Shown here: piece by piece, positions 23,225 to 33,410 of the stretch
Layout of the letters: each line of letters starts with the position of its first letter
Numbering within the stretch: the stretch's first letter is position 1
From: Tetragonia tetragonoides
Lineage: Eukaryota; Streptophyta; Magnoliopsida; Caryophyllales; Aizoaceae
Assembly: GCA_038025085.1 (NCBI GenBank)
Contig: CM076143.1
Location: forward strand, 50,538,501 to 50,602,500
DNA: 64,000 bases
Direction: 5' to 3'
The notes under the pieces: model-generated
The model's database searches: none
Told to the model about the DNA's origin: nothing
What the model saw: only the letters and a program-made list of their open reading frames with translations
Made by a program: the position numbers and the translations under genes

Positions 23225-23428
23225 CATCCTCACTCACTAAAGGATCATGCGGGAGTACAAGTGGTAAATGTCTAACTCTCACAATCCAGTGAATAGGGGT
23301 TTAAACTTATCCATGTAGATTGTAGGAAGATTAAAAACCTCATCTATCTTTCTTTACAGGGAGGGTTCTCTTCTCTATTTAAACTCGTCTGCCTAAGTTA
23401 GCTTCCCAGCACGTGTGATTTGTGGGCT
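23225..23428 (+). mobile_element. Diverged copy of the 37965-38219 SINE family
   Basis: It shares the order GTGGTAAATGTCTAACTCTC, AGGGAGGGTTCTCTTC, CCAGCACGTGTGATTTGTGG and GGGCTATTACATG with the better copy at 37965-38219. The tail was lost or replaced by the adjacent GACCCG element. Confidence 0.5.
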
Positions 23429-23436
23429 ATTACATG

Positions 23437-23765
23437 TAGAGCAGTCAAAATTTGATCCGACTCGAAACCTTACACGAACCCGACCCATAAAAAACCGATG
23501 GAAAACTAACCTAATAGCTCGAAGGCCAACTAAAAGTTTACACAGAAAAGCATTAAAACCGGGGCAAATGAGATTAACCGACCGAACCCGACCCGAACCC
23601 GCTAAAATAGGCATAAAAAGGGGCCAAACTCGAAAACCCGACTGGAAAAAATGACAAAAACTGGCTTCATATCTTGAAAGCTCATTAAAGAGTTTGTATA
23701 CAAACATACTTTAACCGGAAATAATGAGTCCGGCCCGACCCCAACCGACCCGTTCGACAGCTGTA
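23437..23765. mobile_element. GACCCG-rich TIR element with 8-bp TSD
   Basis: The ends TAGAGCAGTCAAAA and GTTCGACAGCTGTA are imperfect inverted repeats, and the body is rich in ACCCGACCCG-type hexamers. The direct repeat ATTACATG flanks it at 23429-23436 and 23766-23773. Confidence 0.7.
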
Positions 23766-23773
23766 ATTACATG

Positions 23774-24197
23774 CGCCCTAGTAGGAGACGAGAGAGAAAA
23801 AAAAAAAAGAGGACATCCTCACTCACAGTCACATTTTATTTTATTTTAGGAGGTAAGGAGGCTCACTCCCAGGCTAGTCCATCTCGGGTTTAAGGCCCAG
23901 GAGTTTAGTGGGCAGACATTTAAGGGAGGGGGAATAAGGAAAAAGGGATCCGAAATGTCTCTAATGGAATTTAAACCTTAATGGTGGGTAAGAAAATCAA
24001 AATTCAAACCACTAAACCAACCTATAATGGTTAACTCAGAGTCACATACTCAGTTACTCACACACACCATGTTCATTTCCACAGGCCTTTTTCCACTAAG
24101 CTTACGTGGATATTTGTCCATTTGTGTCTTTTTTCCATGATTCCTTTTTTCTCTTTCATTTTCTTTAATTTTATTTCCCCCCATTTTCAGGCCAATT

Positions 24198-24236
<39 letters not shown>

Positions 24237-24621
24237 GTCATCTTCATCACCATCTGCCACCAACCAAACACGGCGTTACTCGTCAGATAGAGAAAGAGAG
24301 ACAACACACACTAATTCATCAGCAAATGGTTGAAGAGAGAGAAACCTCTTTTCAAACCCTAATTTCTCCCTCGAATCTCATATCTTTCTTTAATTTCGGA
24401 TAATCAAACCTCAGATCATCGACATTTTGAACAAATTATTATCAAATCATACAAAGATCTGAAAATTTTGTTTCCATTTATTTTTGATGTTCTAATTTCT
24501 TGATTTCAATCTTCGATTCAATTTATCTTCGATGAGTTTCCAGAGATAGAAGAAATTATTTTCCGATTTTTAGAGAAATCGATCGTTTTGAGAAAAAGTT
24601 AGGGTTAGGGTTTACCACAAC
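23774..24621 (+). other. Upstream region and 5' leader of the CUE gene
   Basis: It contains an (ATC)n microsatellite (24197-24239) and CT-rich, leader-like sequence before the ATG at 24622. The histidine run translated from the repeat has no supporting context. The transcription start cannot be placed. Confidence 0.4.
24197..24239. repeat. (ATC)n microsatellite upstream of the CUE gene
   Basis: About 13 ATC/CAT trinucleotides with minor interruptions at the right end. Confidence 0.95.
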
Positions 24622-27607
24622 ATGTCTGCAATAGTGTGTGGAAAGAGATCATCTTTTTTCGAGGAAATTCCGTCAAATTCATCTTCATCTCCTGTTGCTA
24701 AGCGAATTCGTTGCTCTTCATCTTCTCCGGTTCGGTTTTCTCCACCCCGGTCCAGTTCACTCGGTGGTGGTCAACCGCCATTTTTTTTGATCGATCAGAT
24801 TCTTGCCATTTTCCCTCATATGGACAAGAAGGTTTGTCTTTCATATCAATTTTTTTTTTTTAATTTTAATTAGTAGTAGATCAGTTTAGCAAATTGAATG
24901 GATTTGTTGATGTGTAGTAAGTTGTACAGAATAGAATGGTGTTCTGATTGTTTTTGGATGAAGATTGAATTTGTTAAGGATGATTGAAATTATGCTTGTT
25001 GGTGTTTAAGATAGTAGACTTAGGGTCTTATATGGCATATTTGATGCATTAGTGTTATTTAGTGGGATATATGTTTCTTACAGTGTTTTTGGCCCTATAA
25101 CTGGAGTACACTGTTAAGAGATGAATAAAAGGTTAGACTTTGTGTTGTCTTGACAGCCTCTTGGTAACATTCCCACACATGTTCTCTGCCTTGGTGGCTT
25201 ACGAAGTCATAAGGACTATGATGGCGCAATCTATGCATGGTTTTGTGCACTATGTAGATGTTGGAGAATTGTATGCCATTGTAGTACAATTTATTTGAGC
25301 CGATGTGAAGGAGATGTAAATAGGGAGAAATTACTGCGCCATTGGGTTTTTAGTTTCATATGCATCACCTGAGGGTTCTTCTCACTGAATTGAATGAAGG
25401 TGGGTTTGTTTGCTGTGAATATTGGTAAGTTACTATGCATATAGCCTTAGTTTTGAGAAAAGAGTTTCGTAATCAATCTTCCATGGATCATATAGTATTT
25501 GGTGATCCAATTCCTTACATCAAGCTGACATGGGTTAACATGTAAGGCAAGTTTGGGTGATCCAATCCAACTTCTTACTAGTTTAACATGCTTATGTTTT
25601 GATATGGTGATTGTATGAAAATATACCCTTAAGATAGCTTGAGTACTTATTGCAATCCTGATACGAGGCCTGGCAATAGACCATACATATTGAGGCTCTG
25701 CTCTACAGTAATTTCATGAAGCAGCTTGGATAGATTATGAATTGACTTGAAAGTGTTACAATGTAAACTACTCATTAGACAGAAAATTGCTATATTTGAT
25801 ATAATAAACTTGTGTGCAGAGTGCCAAGTGCAAAGTGGTGATTGTTTCAGAATGTGCATTCTTTATATGAGAAGACACGTGAATGTTTTCTCCCTCTTGC
25901 AGTATTGTTGCGAGAACTGAGATCTTCGGCTCTTATTATTCATTTACTTGATCATTTATATTTAACATAACCTATTTGTTAAAATTAGTATGATAAACTA
26001 ATCACTTGCATTTACATGGAACTTCTGCAGCTTATTGAGCAAGCCCTTGAGAGTTGTGGAAATGATTTGGACCTCACAATTAAGAGTTTGAAGGACCTCT
26101 GTTTAGGATGTGCTGACAATAATGTTGCTGCCGTTTCCTTTTCAGACAACCATCCACAATCAAGCAATCAGCCACAAGGTACGCATAGGAATTGTGCTTC
26201 CTCATAGCTTAAATTTCAACTTCTGCTGTTGCTTTTGTTTCCTTGCAACAAAGTTGGTTTTCGAATAATTTAAGCACAAGGAAAGCATTTAGTCAGTCAA
26301 AATTTTATCCAACTTATACTTGCATCTTCTTATTTATTTTGATGCATCAGTTGATGTTGACGAAGGAGATGCATCAACAACAAAAGACCCATTAAATTCT
26401 CCCATGGATGCTGCACAGTGGGTGGAGCTTTTTGTAAAGGAAATGAGCTCTGCTTCTGATGTGGCTGACGCAGGAGTCCGTGCTTCAAGAGCTCTCGAGG
26501 CTTTTGAGAAATCAATCTACGCTCATGCGAGTGCAGAAGTTGCCAAAAACTTTCAACAGGTGATTATTTTCTTATGATGGAATTTTGGTGGGAACATGAT
26601 TATCAGCGGCGAGTAGTTAGATAGCTGTGATTTGCACCTTGTTTTGCCCACTTATCATTCCCTTTGACTTCTGTTGTTTGGAATGATGGTATTTTATTTT
26701 GGATATTGAATACTAGGTGCATGTTGTGAATTCAAGGTGCATGGTGCTTTCATTTTTTTTTTTTGGGTGGTGGTGGTGGTGGTGGTGGTGATGGTAATAG
26801 GTTGTTGTATACAATTAGCTAATAATAGAGTTTAGGTTACAACTTAGCAAGTCATTGATGGCACCTTCTTTTTGAGTGCTGTGCTGTACTTACATCTTTT
26901 GCTCGTCAAAAGAGGGTGCAAGTGACGAGCCAAAAAAATGCTGTACTTACATCTTACAACCATGCAGGAGAATGTAATCCTGAAACAGCAAGTTCAAGGC
27001 CTACTTCACGAAAATGGAATCCTCAAGCGTGCTGTGTCTATTCAGCATGAGCGTCAGAAAGAGTATGACGCTAAGTCGCAAGAGGTGCAACAACTTAAGC
27101 AGCTACTGTCACAGTGCCAGGAACATATAAGGACACTAGAGGTCAGATTCCTAGACTTGGTGTATTGGTTTTAGTATTTGTTTGAATGTGAGTGTGAACC
27201 TCATAAGCTTGATAATACGTTATGGCCTGCCGCCTGTGTACATCTCCCATCTCCCATTTCTGCATGGCCATTTCCTTTCTGCGTAGCAGATTGGTATTCC
27301 CTTCAGGTATTCTTGTTTCTAAGAGTATTAGTTGTTCTACCTTCCCATCGGCCATGGTTTCCTAGTCTTTCTCATTTGCTTGAAGTTTTTGGATATCGTC
27401 TCTTAAAGCTTTTGTGCGTCTCATTGTTCTGTCAGTTGCCATACATACAGGCATACAGCGTATTGCTACTTATGTTAACGGTTTTTCTGATAGTGGTAGT
27501 CATTATGCTGTGTTGACCAGGTTAATAACTATGCTTTGGCAATGCACTTGAAGCAGGCTCAACAAAATAACACTATCCCCGGGCATTTCAACCCTGATGT
27601 CTTCTAG
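24622..27607 (+). CDS. CUE-domain, coiled-coil protein, five exons, complete
   Basis: This is a plant protein of the CUE-domain (ubiquitin-system component) family. Exons are 24622-24831, 26031-26178, 26351-26559, 26968-27141 and 27521-27607, joining in phase into 275 residues plus TAG. A Ser/Pro-rich N-terminus (MSAIVCGKRSSFFEE, then a basic VAKRIRC patch) leads into a CUE-like helix bundle at about residues 52-92: FFLIDQILAIFPHMDKK, split by intron 1, then LIEQALESCGNDLDLTIKSL. This holds the hydrophobic-Phe-Pro signature and the late Leu pair region expected of CUE. Residues about 135-190 form an acidic helical region and 190-265 a coiled coil (ENVILKQQVQGLLHENGILK, then EVQQLKQLLSQCQEHIRTLE). 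The conserved C-terminus is GHFNPDVF. CUE domains bind ubiquitin in other proteins; binding here is inferred. Intron 3 carries a (GGT)n run. Confidence 0.92.
26767..26795. repeat. (GGT)n microsatellite in CUE-gene intron 3
   Basis: About nine GGT/GTG trinucleotides between exons 3 and 4 of the CUE gene. Confidence 0.9.
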
Positions 27608-27869
27608 GAATGTCACTTCAAGTTTATATTGTAACTTTGCTTACTAGTCAACTTACTCCGGCATTAAACTCCTTTTACTTGGAAGTATGTATTTATATTC
27701 TGATAATGGATTTACTTAAGAGATCTATTTTTATCCCCTTTAGTTAGCTGGTGAAAAGTGAAGTTTAAGAATGTAAGGTGTTTATTACGAGTTGAGACAT
27801 ATATGTATTATATAAATGACCAGGATTATAAACTTCTCAAGATTGAAAAGTAGGAAATGTTGCGATTTA

Positions 27870-28030
27870 ACCCTAAGGGGTAGCTCAGTTGGTAATACTT
27901 GTGAGATATATTCCAGATGTCCCAAGTACGTGGAACCCTTAGGGCCATTGGAGGTTTTTCTGGTCGCCAACTTCGGGGCCTTGGGAATTAGTCAAGTAAA
28001 GTTTGGATACCCATATTATCTAAAAAAGGA
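27870..28030 (+). mobile_element. tRNA-like SINE fragment
   Basis: The stretch GGGGTAGCTCAGTTGGTAAT carries a canonical pol III A-box (TAGCTCAGTTGG), but the B-box counterpart is poor (GTACGTGGAACCC) and the two halves do not fold as a tRNA cloverleaf. The downstream part ends in ATCTAAAAAAGG. A tRNA-derived SINE is the best reading; the family is unknown. Confidence 0.4.
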
Positions 28031-28458
28031 AACATTGCGATTTAAAGCTCGAGTAACAAGGTAACACTAACAATTTTCGCCCAGATTTGACATCAATCTT
28101 CAGGCGTGTAGTGTGATGAACCCCGCCACAGGAAACCCAAGCGCTAAATACAACATGAACAAAATACAACACTTTTTTACACAAAAAGACTCATATACCC
28201 TCCTAATTTAGCTCTCTTCTATGCCTTTCTCTCTCTTCCCCAAGTTCCCCTTCTGTTCTTCAATCAACAATCTCACTCCAGCTACATCATCCCTAACATC
28301 ACCCCTTGAGTAGGCCATCAACAATAAAGCTTTGAGGTAAGCTTTGGCTTCAATGTGCTGCTGAACTTTCCCCACCTCCTCTCCCATTGTTGCGGTGGAC
28401 TCACCTGATCTGAGCTATCTTCGTTGGATTGGCTCAAAATAAGCGTAAACAGGGCACC

Positions 28459-28639
28459 ATAGTCGCTCAAACTAAGCGGCTGTTATGGCATGTTGTCGCT
28501 TAGAACTGGCGTCCCAGATGAATTATGGTCGCCAGGTCTGGGAAACAAAATTTGTATACCGCCAACTCGATTTGGCGATTACGGTGACATTCAGCCGCCT
28601 CTCATTGTGGTTTTATGGTGTTTGGTCGCCTGTTATTGG
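28459..28639. repeat. 33-bp hairpin minisatellite, left block (5.5 units)
   Basis: Units begin at 28459, 28492, 28525, 28558, 28591 and 28624. Each follows NNN-GTCGCC-N7-GGCGAC-N11 with substitutions, so each unit can form a 6-bp stem with a 7-nt loop. Five are exactly 33 bp long; the sixth is cut by the LTR element at 28640 and continues at 30268 with GGTTAC. Confidence 0.85.
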
Positions 28640-30262
28640 TGTTGGGGAAATAGGCGCAGCACGAAAATAAACACACAACACAAACAATAAAAGAGTATCG
28701 AACACACGAAATTTTTACGTGGAAAACCCCTTTCAACAAAGGGTAAAAACCACGGTGCGGATCTCCACGCACTAAAGTATAATCACTGTGATAATCAAGG
28801 GAGTACAACGAGATCCAAACACTATGCCAAACGACAAGTATACATCATCTCTACATCTAGTACAACTAGTAACGTCTACTAATTAGTACCCTCTCGGAAG
28901 CTAGAGATCTCACCATAATACCTGCCGATGAACCGGAATACCGTCTATTCCTGTGTCGGAACTATCTCCACCTCGATCATCCACCACATACATGAAACCA
29001 CCACTTGAGAGTCTCTCCGATTAGATCTCCCCCTGATCAGATATCTCCTACTCTCAAGTCCCTCACCATGGACGAGAGCTTTCTGTTACTACCGAAAAGA
29101 GACCTCCCTCTCTCGGCAACCCTTCATATTTTGGTGTGCACCACTCACACCCTTTTCCTCTTATCTCGGTTGTCTTCCTTTCTACCGTTTTGCATCTAGT
29201 GATTCTTTATATAATCAATCAAGGCTTGCCTAACCCTTAAAGACATTAAGCCCAATCACAGTCCTATTTCTTTTCTAATTCTTTTTCTTTTCTTTTTCTC
29301 TTTATCTTTTGATTGGGTCCCAACAAGTTGGGATATTACCCCAACATATCTCCCCCTCACAACTTGTGGGATACTTACCTCAGATCACATCTCATCCATG
29401 GCTTCCGTCAACACGTACTCGCCACCGTCGGATCTACACTTTCGGCACAAACTGTGTGTGTTCCCAAAGTTCCCCAAAACAGCAACAACAAATACTCCTC
29501 CCGGGTCCGCAACACTCGACCCGCCGGAAACGCAACCATTAGCTCTGATACCACTTGTTGGGGAAATAGGCGCAGCACGAAAATAAACACACAACACAAA
29601 CAATAAAAGAGTATCGAACACACGATATTTTTACGTGGAAAACCCCTTTCAACAAAGGGTAAAAACCACGGTGCGGATCTCCACGCACTAAAGTATAATC
29701 ACTGTGATAATCAAGGGAGTACAACAAGATCCAAACACTATGCCAAACGACAAGTATACATTATCTCTACATCTAGTACAACTAGTAACGTCTACTAATT
29801 AGTACCCTCTCGGAAGCTAGAGATCTCACCATAATACCTGCCGATGAACCGGAATACCGTCTATTCCTGTGTCGGAACTATCTCCACCTCGATCATCCAC
29901 CACATACATGAAACCACCACTTGAGAGTCTCTCCGATTAGATCTCCCCCTGATCAGATATCTCCTACTCTCAAGTCCCTCACCATGGACGAGAGCTTTCT
30001 GTTACTACCGAAAAGAGACCTCCCTCTCTCGGCAACCCTTCATATTTTGGTGTGCACCACTCACACCCTTTTCCTCTTATCTCGGTTGTCTTCCTTTCTA
30101 CCGTTTTGCATCTAGTGATTCTTTATATAATCAATCAAGGCTTGCCTAACCCTTAAAGACATTAAGCCCAATCACAGTCCTATTTCTTTTCTAATTCTTT
30201 TTCTTTTCTTTTTCTCTTTATCTTTTGATTGGGTCCCAACAAGTTGGGATATTACCCCAACA
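28640..30262 (-). mobile_element. Young short LTR element (TRIM-like), minus strand, TSD ATTGG
   Basis: Two direct LTRs of 707 bp each (28640-29346 and 29556-30262) begin TGTTGGGG and end ACCCCAACA. They differ at only three positions by my reading. The internal region is 209 bp and contains no coding domain. Read on the minus strand, a primer-binding site TGGTATCAGAGC, the usual initiator-Met tRNA match of Copia elements, follows the 5' LTR by two bases (29542-29553). A polypurine tract GAGGGGGAGA (29349-29358) abuts the 3' LTR. The 5-bp duplication ATTGG flanks it at 28635-28639 and 30263-30267. The element is non-autonomous and must be moved by another element's proteins. LTRs are long for a TRIM. 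Confidence 0.96.
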
Positions 30263-30565
30263 ATTGGTTACTATTATGAATACCCAATTAGTAGATTTGT
30301 TAGTTTTGTGAGAAATATAGGAAAACATAAATCAAAGTAATTGTGACAATTTGTTGATTTTAAGTGCGTATTAGAATTGTTAAAGTGCTCAATTTGTTGC
30401 ACATAAGCAAATCAATTTTGCCACATACAAATGGAGTGAATTCATTTTGACAGGAGCTTGGTAAGTTGGAATTGACATGCTAGTACTACTGTTGACCAAC
30501 TCTGCCAGTGCCAGCATTCGGGATGTTATAGCAACAACATAGCAGCAGTATGTTGATTTATCAAA

Positions 30566-30763
30566 ACCGTCGCCCACATATGGCAACCATGTTTCAATAC
30601 AGCCGCCAATAGTGGGTGACTCTTTCAGCATGTTGTCGCCTGCCCCCGGTGGCTATTTTATCATGTTGTCGCCAACATTTGGCGACTCTTATTCCATATT
30701 GTCACCAGAATTTGGCGGCTTTTATTTGATGTTCTCGCCAGGTCTGGGTGATTATCCATTTTG
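30566..30763. repeat. 33-bp hairpin minisatellite, right block (6 units)
   Basis: Units begin at 30566, 30599, 30632, 30665, 30698 and 30731. The best unit is 30665-30697 with GTCGCC-AACATTT-GGCGAC. Its neighbours keep the 33-bp phase and most dyad pairs. A further isolated unit-like piece, CGCCAATAGTTGGTGA, is at about 31369-31384. Confidence 0.85.
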
Positions 30764-31539
30764 CCCAGTTTTTTTCTAACAAAAATGTGTGTCAAAATTT
30801 GTAATTTTACGAAACAATTAATTAATCAATTGAGTTGAAAATTAACTAATAATGGTCATCTTTATGAGGATCTATATTTGTCATTTGACATTATGGTGTT
30901 TGACAAGTGAAGTGTATGAATTAAAGAGAAATCAAGATTATTTTCAAGCGTATGGAGAGAGAAAGAGGATTGAAATGAAGTGTGTTAGTAGGTAGGAAAA
31001 TGAGCAAATTTAAAACTAGGGTATATAAGTTATTTTATGAGAAAAAATGTTGTATTGTTTAAAACTCATGTTCTATTTAGCATAGCCCACACAAAATTAA
31101 GCTCATGTCCAGTTAGAACTTAAAGCTTGTGCGTTTCTTTGCGGTAGGAAAACAAAAAAGTTTCTCTTTATGCAATACTTACCATTTAAATAAGTACTTC
31201 AAAACATGCATTTATTTGACTTACAGAGAGAATAAATTAAACTTGTCAGAAGTCACCTTTTAAATCACGACCCTTGAAGCTATAATAACTAATAAGTGTG
31301 TAATTTGACCCTGGACTGATCACGAATGAACTCTAAATTGACCACTATGGTTTGTTGCTACCTCCATTTCGCCAATAGTTGGTGATATGCTGCTCAACTT
31401 GAAATCAAATTAAATCAGTTTTTAGCTGTATAAGAAGAAGAAAAAAAAAGTGTCTTAAATTGTTGTTTTTGATGAGGAAACTTATAAAAAGAAGGGTTTT
31501 TCTTCTCTTGAAAATCATGACAATCTCCATATAGCATAC

Positions 31540-31580
<41 letters not shown>

Positions 31581-31846
31581 AAGAACACACCCGGAAGAAT
31601 ACAGGATTGGCCTGCCCATTTACAGAATTTCTTACAGTTTCCTGAAGTCATGTCATCTACTTCTAAACATGAGCCCAAGAGGGTTGATAGCATAATTGAT
31701 TTACAAAAATACAATACATGATAGTTAACCTTAACCCTAATCCTTCAATTCCTATCTATAAACATTCACTTTGAGCTCTAAAGGAAGAACATAAAATTAG
31801 AAAGCAGAAAACAAAAAAAAATAAAAAAAAAAATAATAAAAAAGGG
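30764..31846. other. Intergenic, poly-A stretch
   Basis: AT-rich sequence with an uninterrupted run of 37 A at 31541-31577. It separates the hairpin minisatellite from the 3' end of the calmodulin-like gene. No gene is seen. Confidence 0.4.
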
Positions 31847-32521
31847 TTAAATTGAAGCACTAAACCCAGCTTTCATCATACTCTTGAACTCATCAAAATT
31901 AACCATACCATCCCCATCAACATCCACTTTCTTAATCATCTCCCTAATATTCTCCTCTCTCTTACCTTCATTCAACCCCATTGAAGTTAACACCAAACCC
32001 AATTCTTCCACTGTAATAAGCCCATCTTTATCCCCATCAAACACATCAAATGCTTCCTTCATATTCCCTTCATCTATATCATCATCATCATTATCTTCAC
32101 TCTTAGTCTTTTCTCTCCCCTTCATCATTGCAAACAACTCTTGAAACTCACCAAGATCAATTAAACCATCTCTATTAGAATCCAAATTGTCTACCATTTC
32201 TTCAACCTCTTTAGCAGGCACGATCATACCGATGTTGCTAAGAGATTCCCTGAGCTCTTGCCGGGTTATGAACCCGTCTCCGTTCTTGTCGAACGTGTCG
32301 AAAACTTCCTTGAGTCCTCCATTCTTGGTTATGGTGTTTGTTGGAGGGGAAACAGAAGTAGAATTAGGCTGCAGGGTAGGGGCAGGGGTGGATACAGGGG
32401 ATGTAAAGAAGGGTTTTTTGATTTGTAATAAGAGTTTCTTTATACAATTGGGGAATTTGAGGTTCAAAAACCCAGCTAAGAAGAGAATTGATGTTATGAA
32501 AATGAGTATTGGTATTATCAT
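31847..32521 (-). CDS. Calmodulin-like protein with N-terminal membrane anchor, intronless
   Basis: This is a calcium sensor of the plant CML family, 224 aa and single exon. Four EF-hand loops are intact, each with Asp at position 1 and Glu at 12: DKNGDGFITRQE (78-89), DSNRDGLIDLGE (114-125), DGDKDGLITVEE (162-173) and DVDGDGMVNFDE (200-211). Residues 1-20 (MIIPILIFITSILFLAGFLN) form a hydrophobic helix followed by a basic stretch, which fits a signal anchor as in the Arabidopsis CML4/CML5 group known from endomembranes. Residues 41-66 are a Ser/Thr/Pro-rich linker and 138-152 an acidic insert (DNDDDDIDE) between the two EF-hand pairs. The C-terminus SASI is not a clear peroxisomal signal. 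Ca2+ binding is expected at all four sites; target proteins are unknown. Confidence 0.93.
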   Translation of the reverse strand: MIIPILIFITSILFLAGFLNLKFPNCIKKLLLQIKKPFFTSPVSTPAPTLQPNSTSVSPPTNTITKNGGLKEVFDTFDKNGDGFITRQELRESLSNIGMIVPAKEVEEMVDNLDSNRDGLIDLGEFQELFAMMKGREKTKSEDNDDDDIDEGNMKEAFDVFDGDKDGLITVEELGLVLTSMGLNEGKREENIREMIKKVDVDGDGMVNFDEFKSMMKAGFSASI

Positions 32522-32677
32522 TTTGGTGTTCTTGATTTTTCTCTTGTTTATTTTGCTAAATAGCTACTCTATACAACAGAGCAAAACAGAGAGGAAACAG
32601 AGGAGTTTGTATGAAGTAAGATTTTTGGGTATAATGTAAAGTAATTTTATTCGTTTGTGGTGTAAGGTAAGCTTGCA

Positions 32678-32686
32678 CTATATAAG
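32678..32686 (-). promoter_or_regulatory. Candidate TATA box of the calmodulin-like gene
   Basis: Minus-strand CTTATATAG lies about 160 bp upstream of the ATG at 32521, leaving room for a leader of about 120-130 nt. No competing TATA is evident closer in. Confidence 0.45.
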
Positions 32687-32886
32687 TTGGATAATAAGTT
32701 AACAAAAAAAAAAATTAAGGATAATAGTAGTAAAGTAAGTACAAGTTAGTAAGTTACGCGTCTTGTACGCGTTTAGTTGGGTAAATGTTTTGATCCCCAC
32801 AAACCGCGTTAACTGTAAATATTTTACTCGTGCTTTTGGATTGGCTCTGATTCTTGAACACGGGGAAGAAAGATAAGAAAAGGAAA

Positions 32887-32889
<3 letters not shown>

Positions 32890-32944
<55 letters not shown>
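32890..32944. repeat. (GA)n microsatellite upstream of the CML gene
   Basis: About 27 GA dinucleotides, seen as CT repeats from the CML gene's strand, roughly 370 bp upstream of its start. Confidence 0.97.
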
Positions 32945-32948
<4 letters not shown>

Positions 32949-33084
32949 GAGGGTGGCATAAAAGCGAAGCAACTAATGATGTCTTCATATGGTATTGCAA
33001 TTGCAACGTACCAGAAGGAAATGTTTTATCAATATTGCACTTAAAACTATTCCAACATTACTTTCAGTTTCTCCACTCGTATAT

Positions 33085-33410
33085 TTATGGAAGGGGTTAT
33101 TACGGAATGAGACAGTAGGTCAAGAGATTTATGGTATTCCGTGCTTAAAGCGAGATTTGAATCTTTGATCTTGGTTAAGGATGGATGAGTCTTTAGGCCC
33201 TGTTCTTTTCGTTGTTGTTATGTTGCATTCCGTTCCGTTCCGTTCCGTACCACACAAGTTATATTTATCATTCCGTCCCGCACTGCAATTTCCGTTCCGT
33301 TCCGCACCACGCTGCAATTTCCGTTCCTTCCTCAGTCCCGCATCATTCCGTTGACGAGAACAGGGCCTTAGTCTCTACCACTCAACCACATCCCTTTGAT
33401 TTATAATTTG
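33085..33410 (-). mobile_element. SINE (family of 5123-5329) interrupted by a CCGTT MITE
   Basis: On the minus strand the tRNA-like 5' end (GTGGTTGAGTGGTAGAGAC) lies at 33373-33391. The body resumes at about 33192 and runs to about 33100 (CATCCTTAACCAAG, then GATTCAAATCTCG). The MITE at 33196-33367 sits between the two halves. Confidence 0.75.
33196..33367. mobile_element. CCGTT-type MITE, intact, TTA duplication, nested in a SINE
   Basis: The ends GGCCCTGTTCTTTTCG and CGAGAACAGGGCC are inverted. TTA flanks both sides (33193-33195 and 33368-33370), as in PIF/Harbinger (Tourist) MITEs. The body carries TTCCGTTCCGTTCCG pentamer runs. The reading frames of about 60 aa within it are pentamer artefacts. 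Confidence 0.92.

Noticed and set aside
28485..30115. Duplicated 60-100 aa frames, including identical 64-aa frames at 29005 and 29921
   Set aside because: They are duplicated because they lie in the two LTRs of one element, not because they are paralogous genes.
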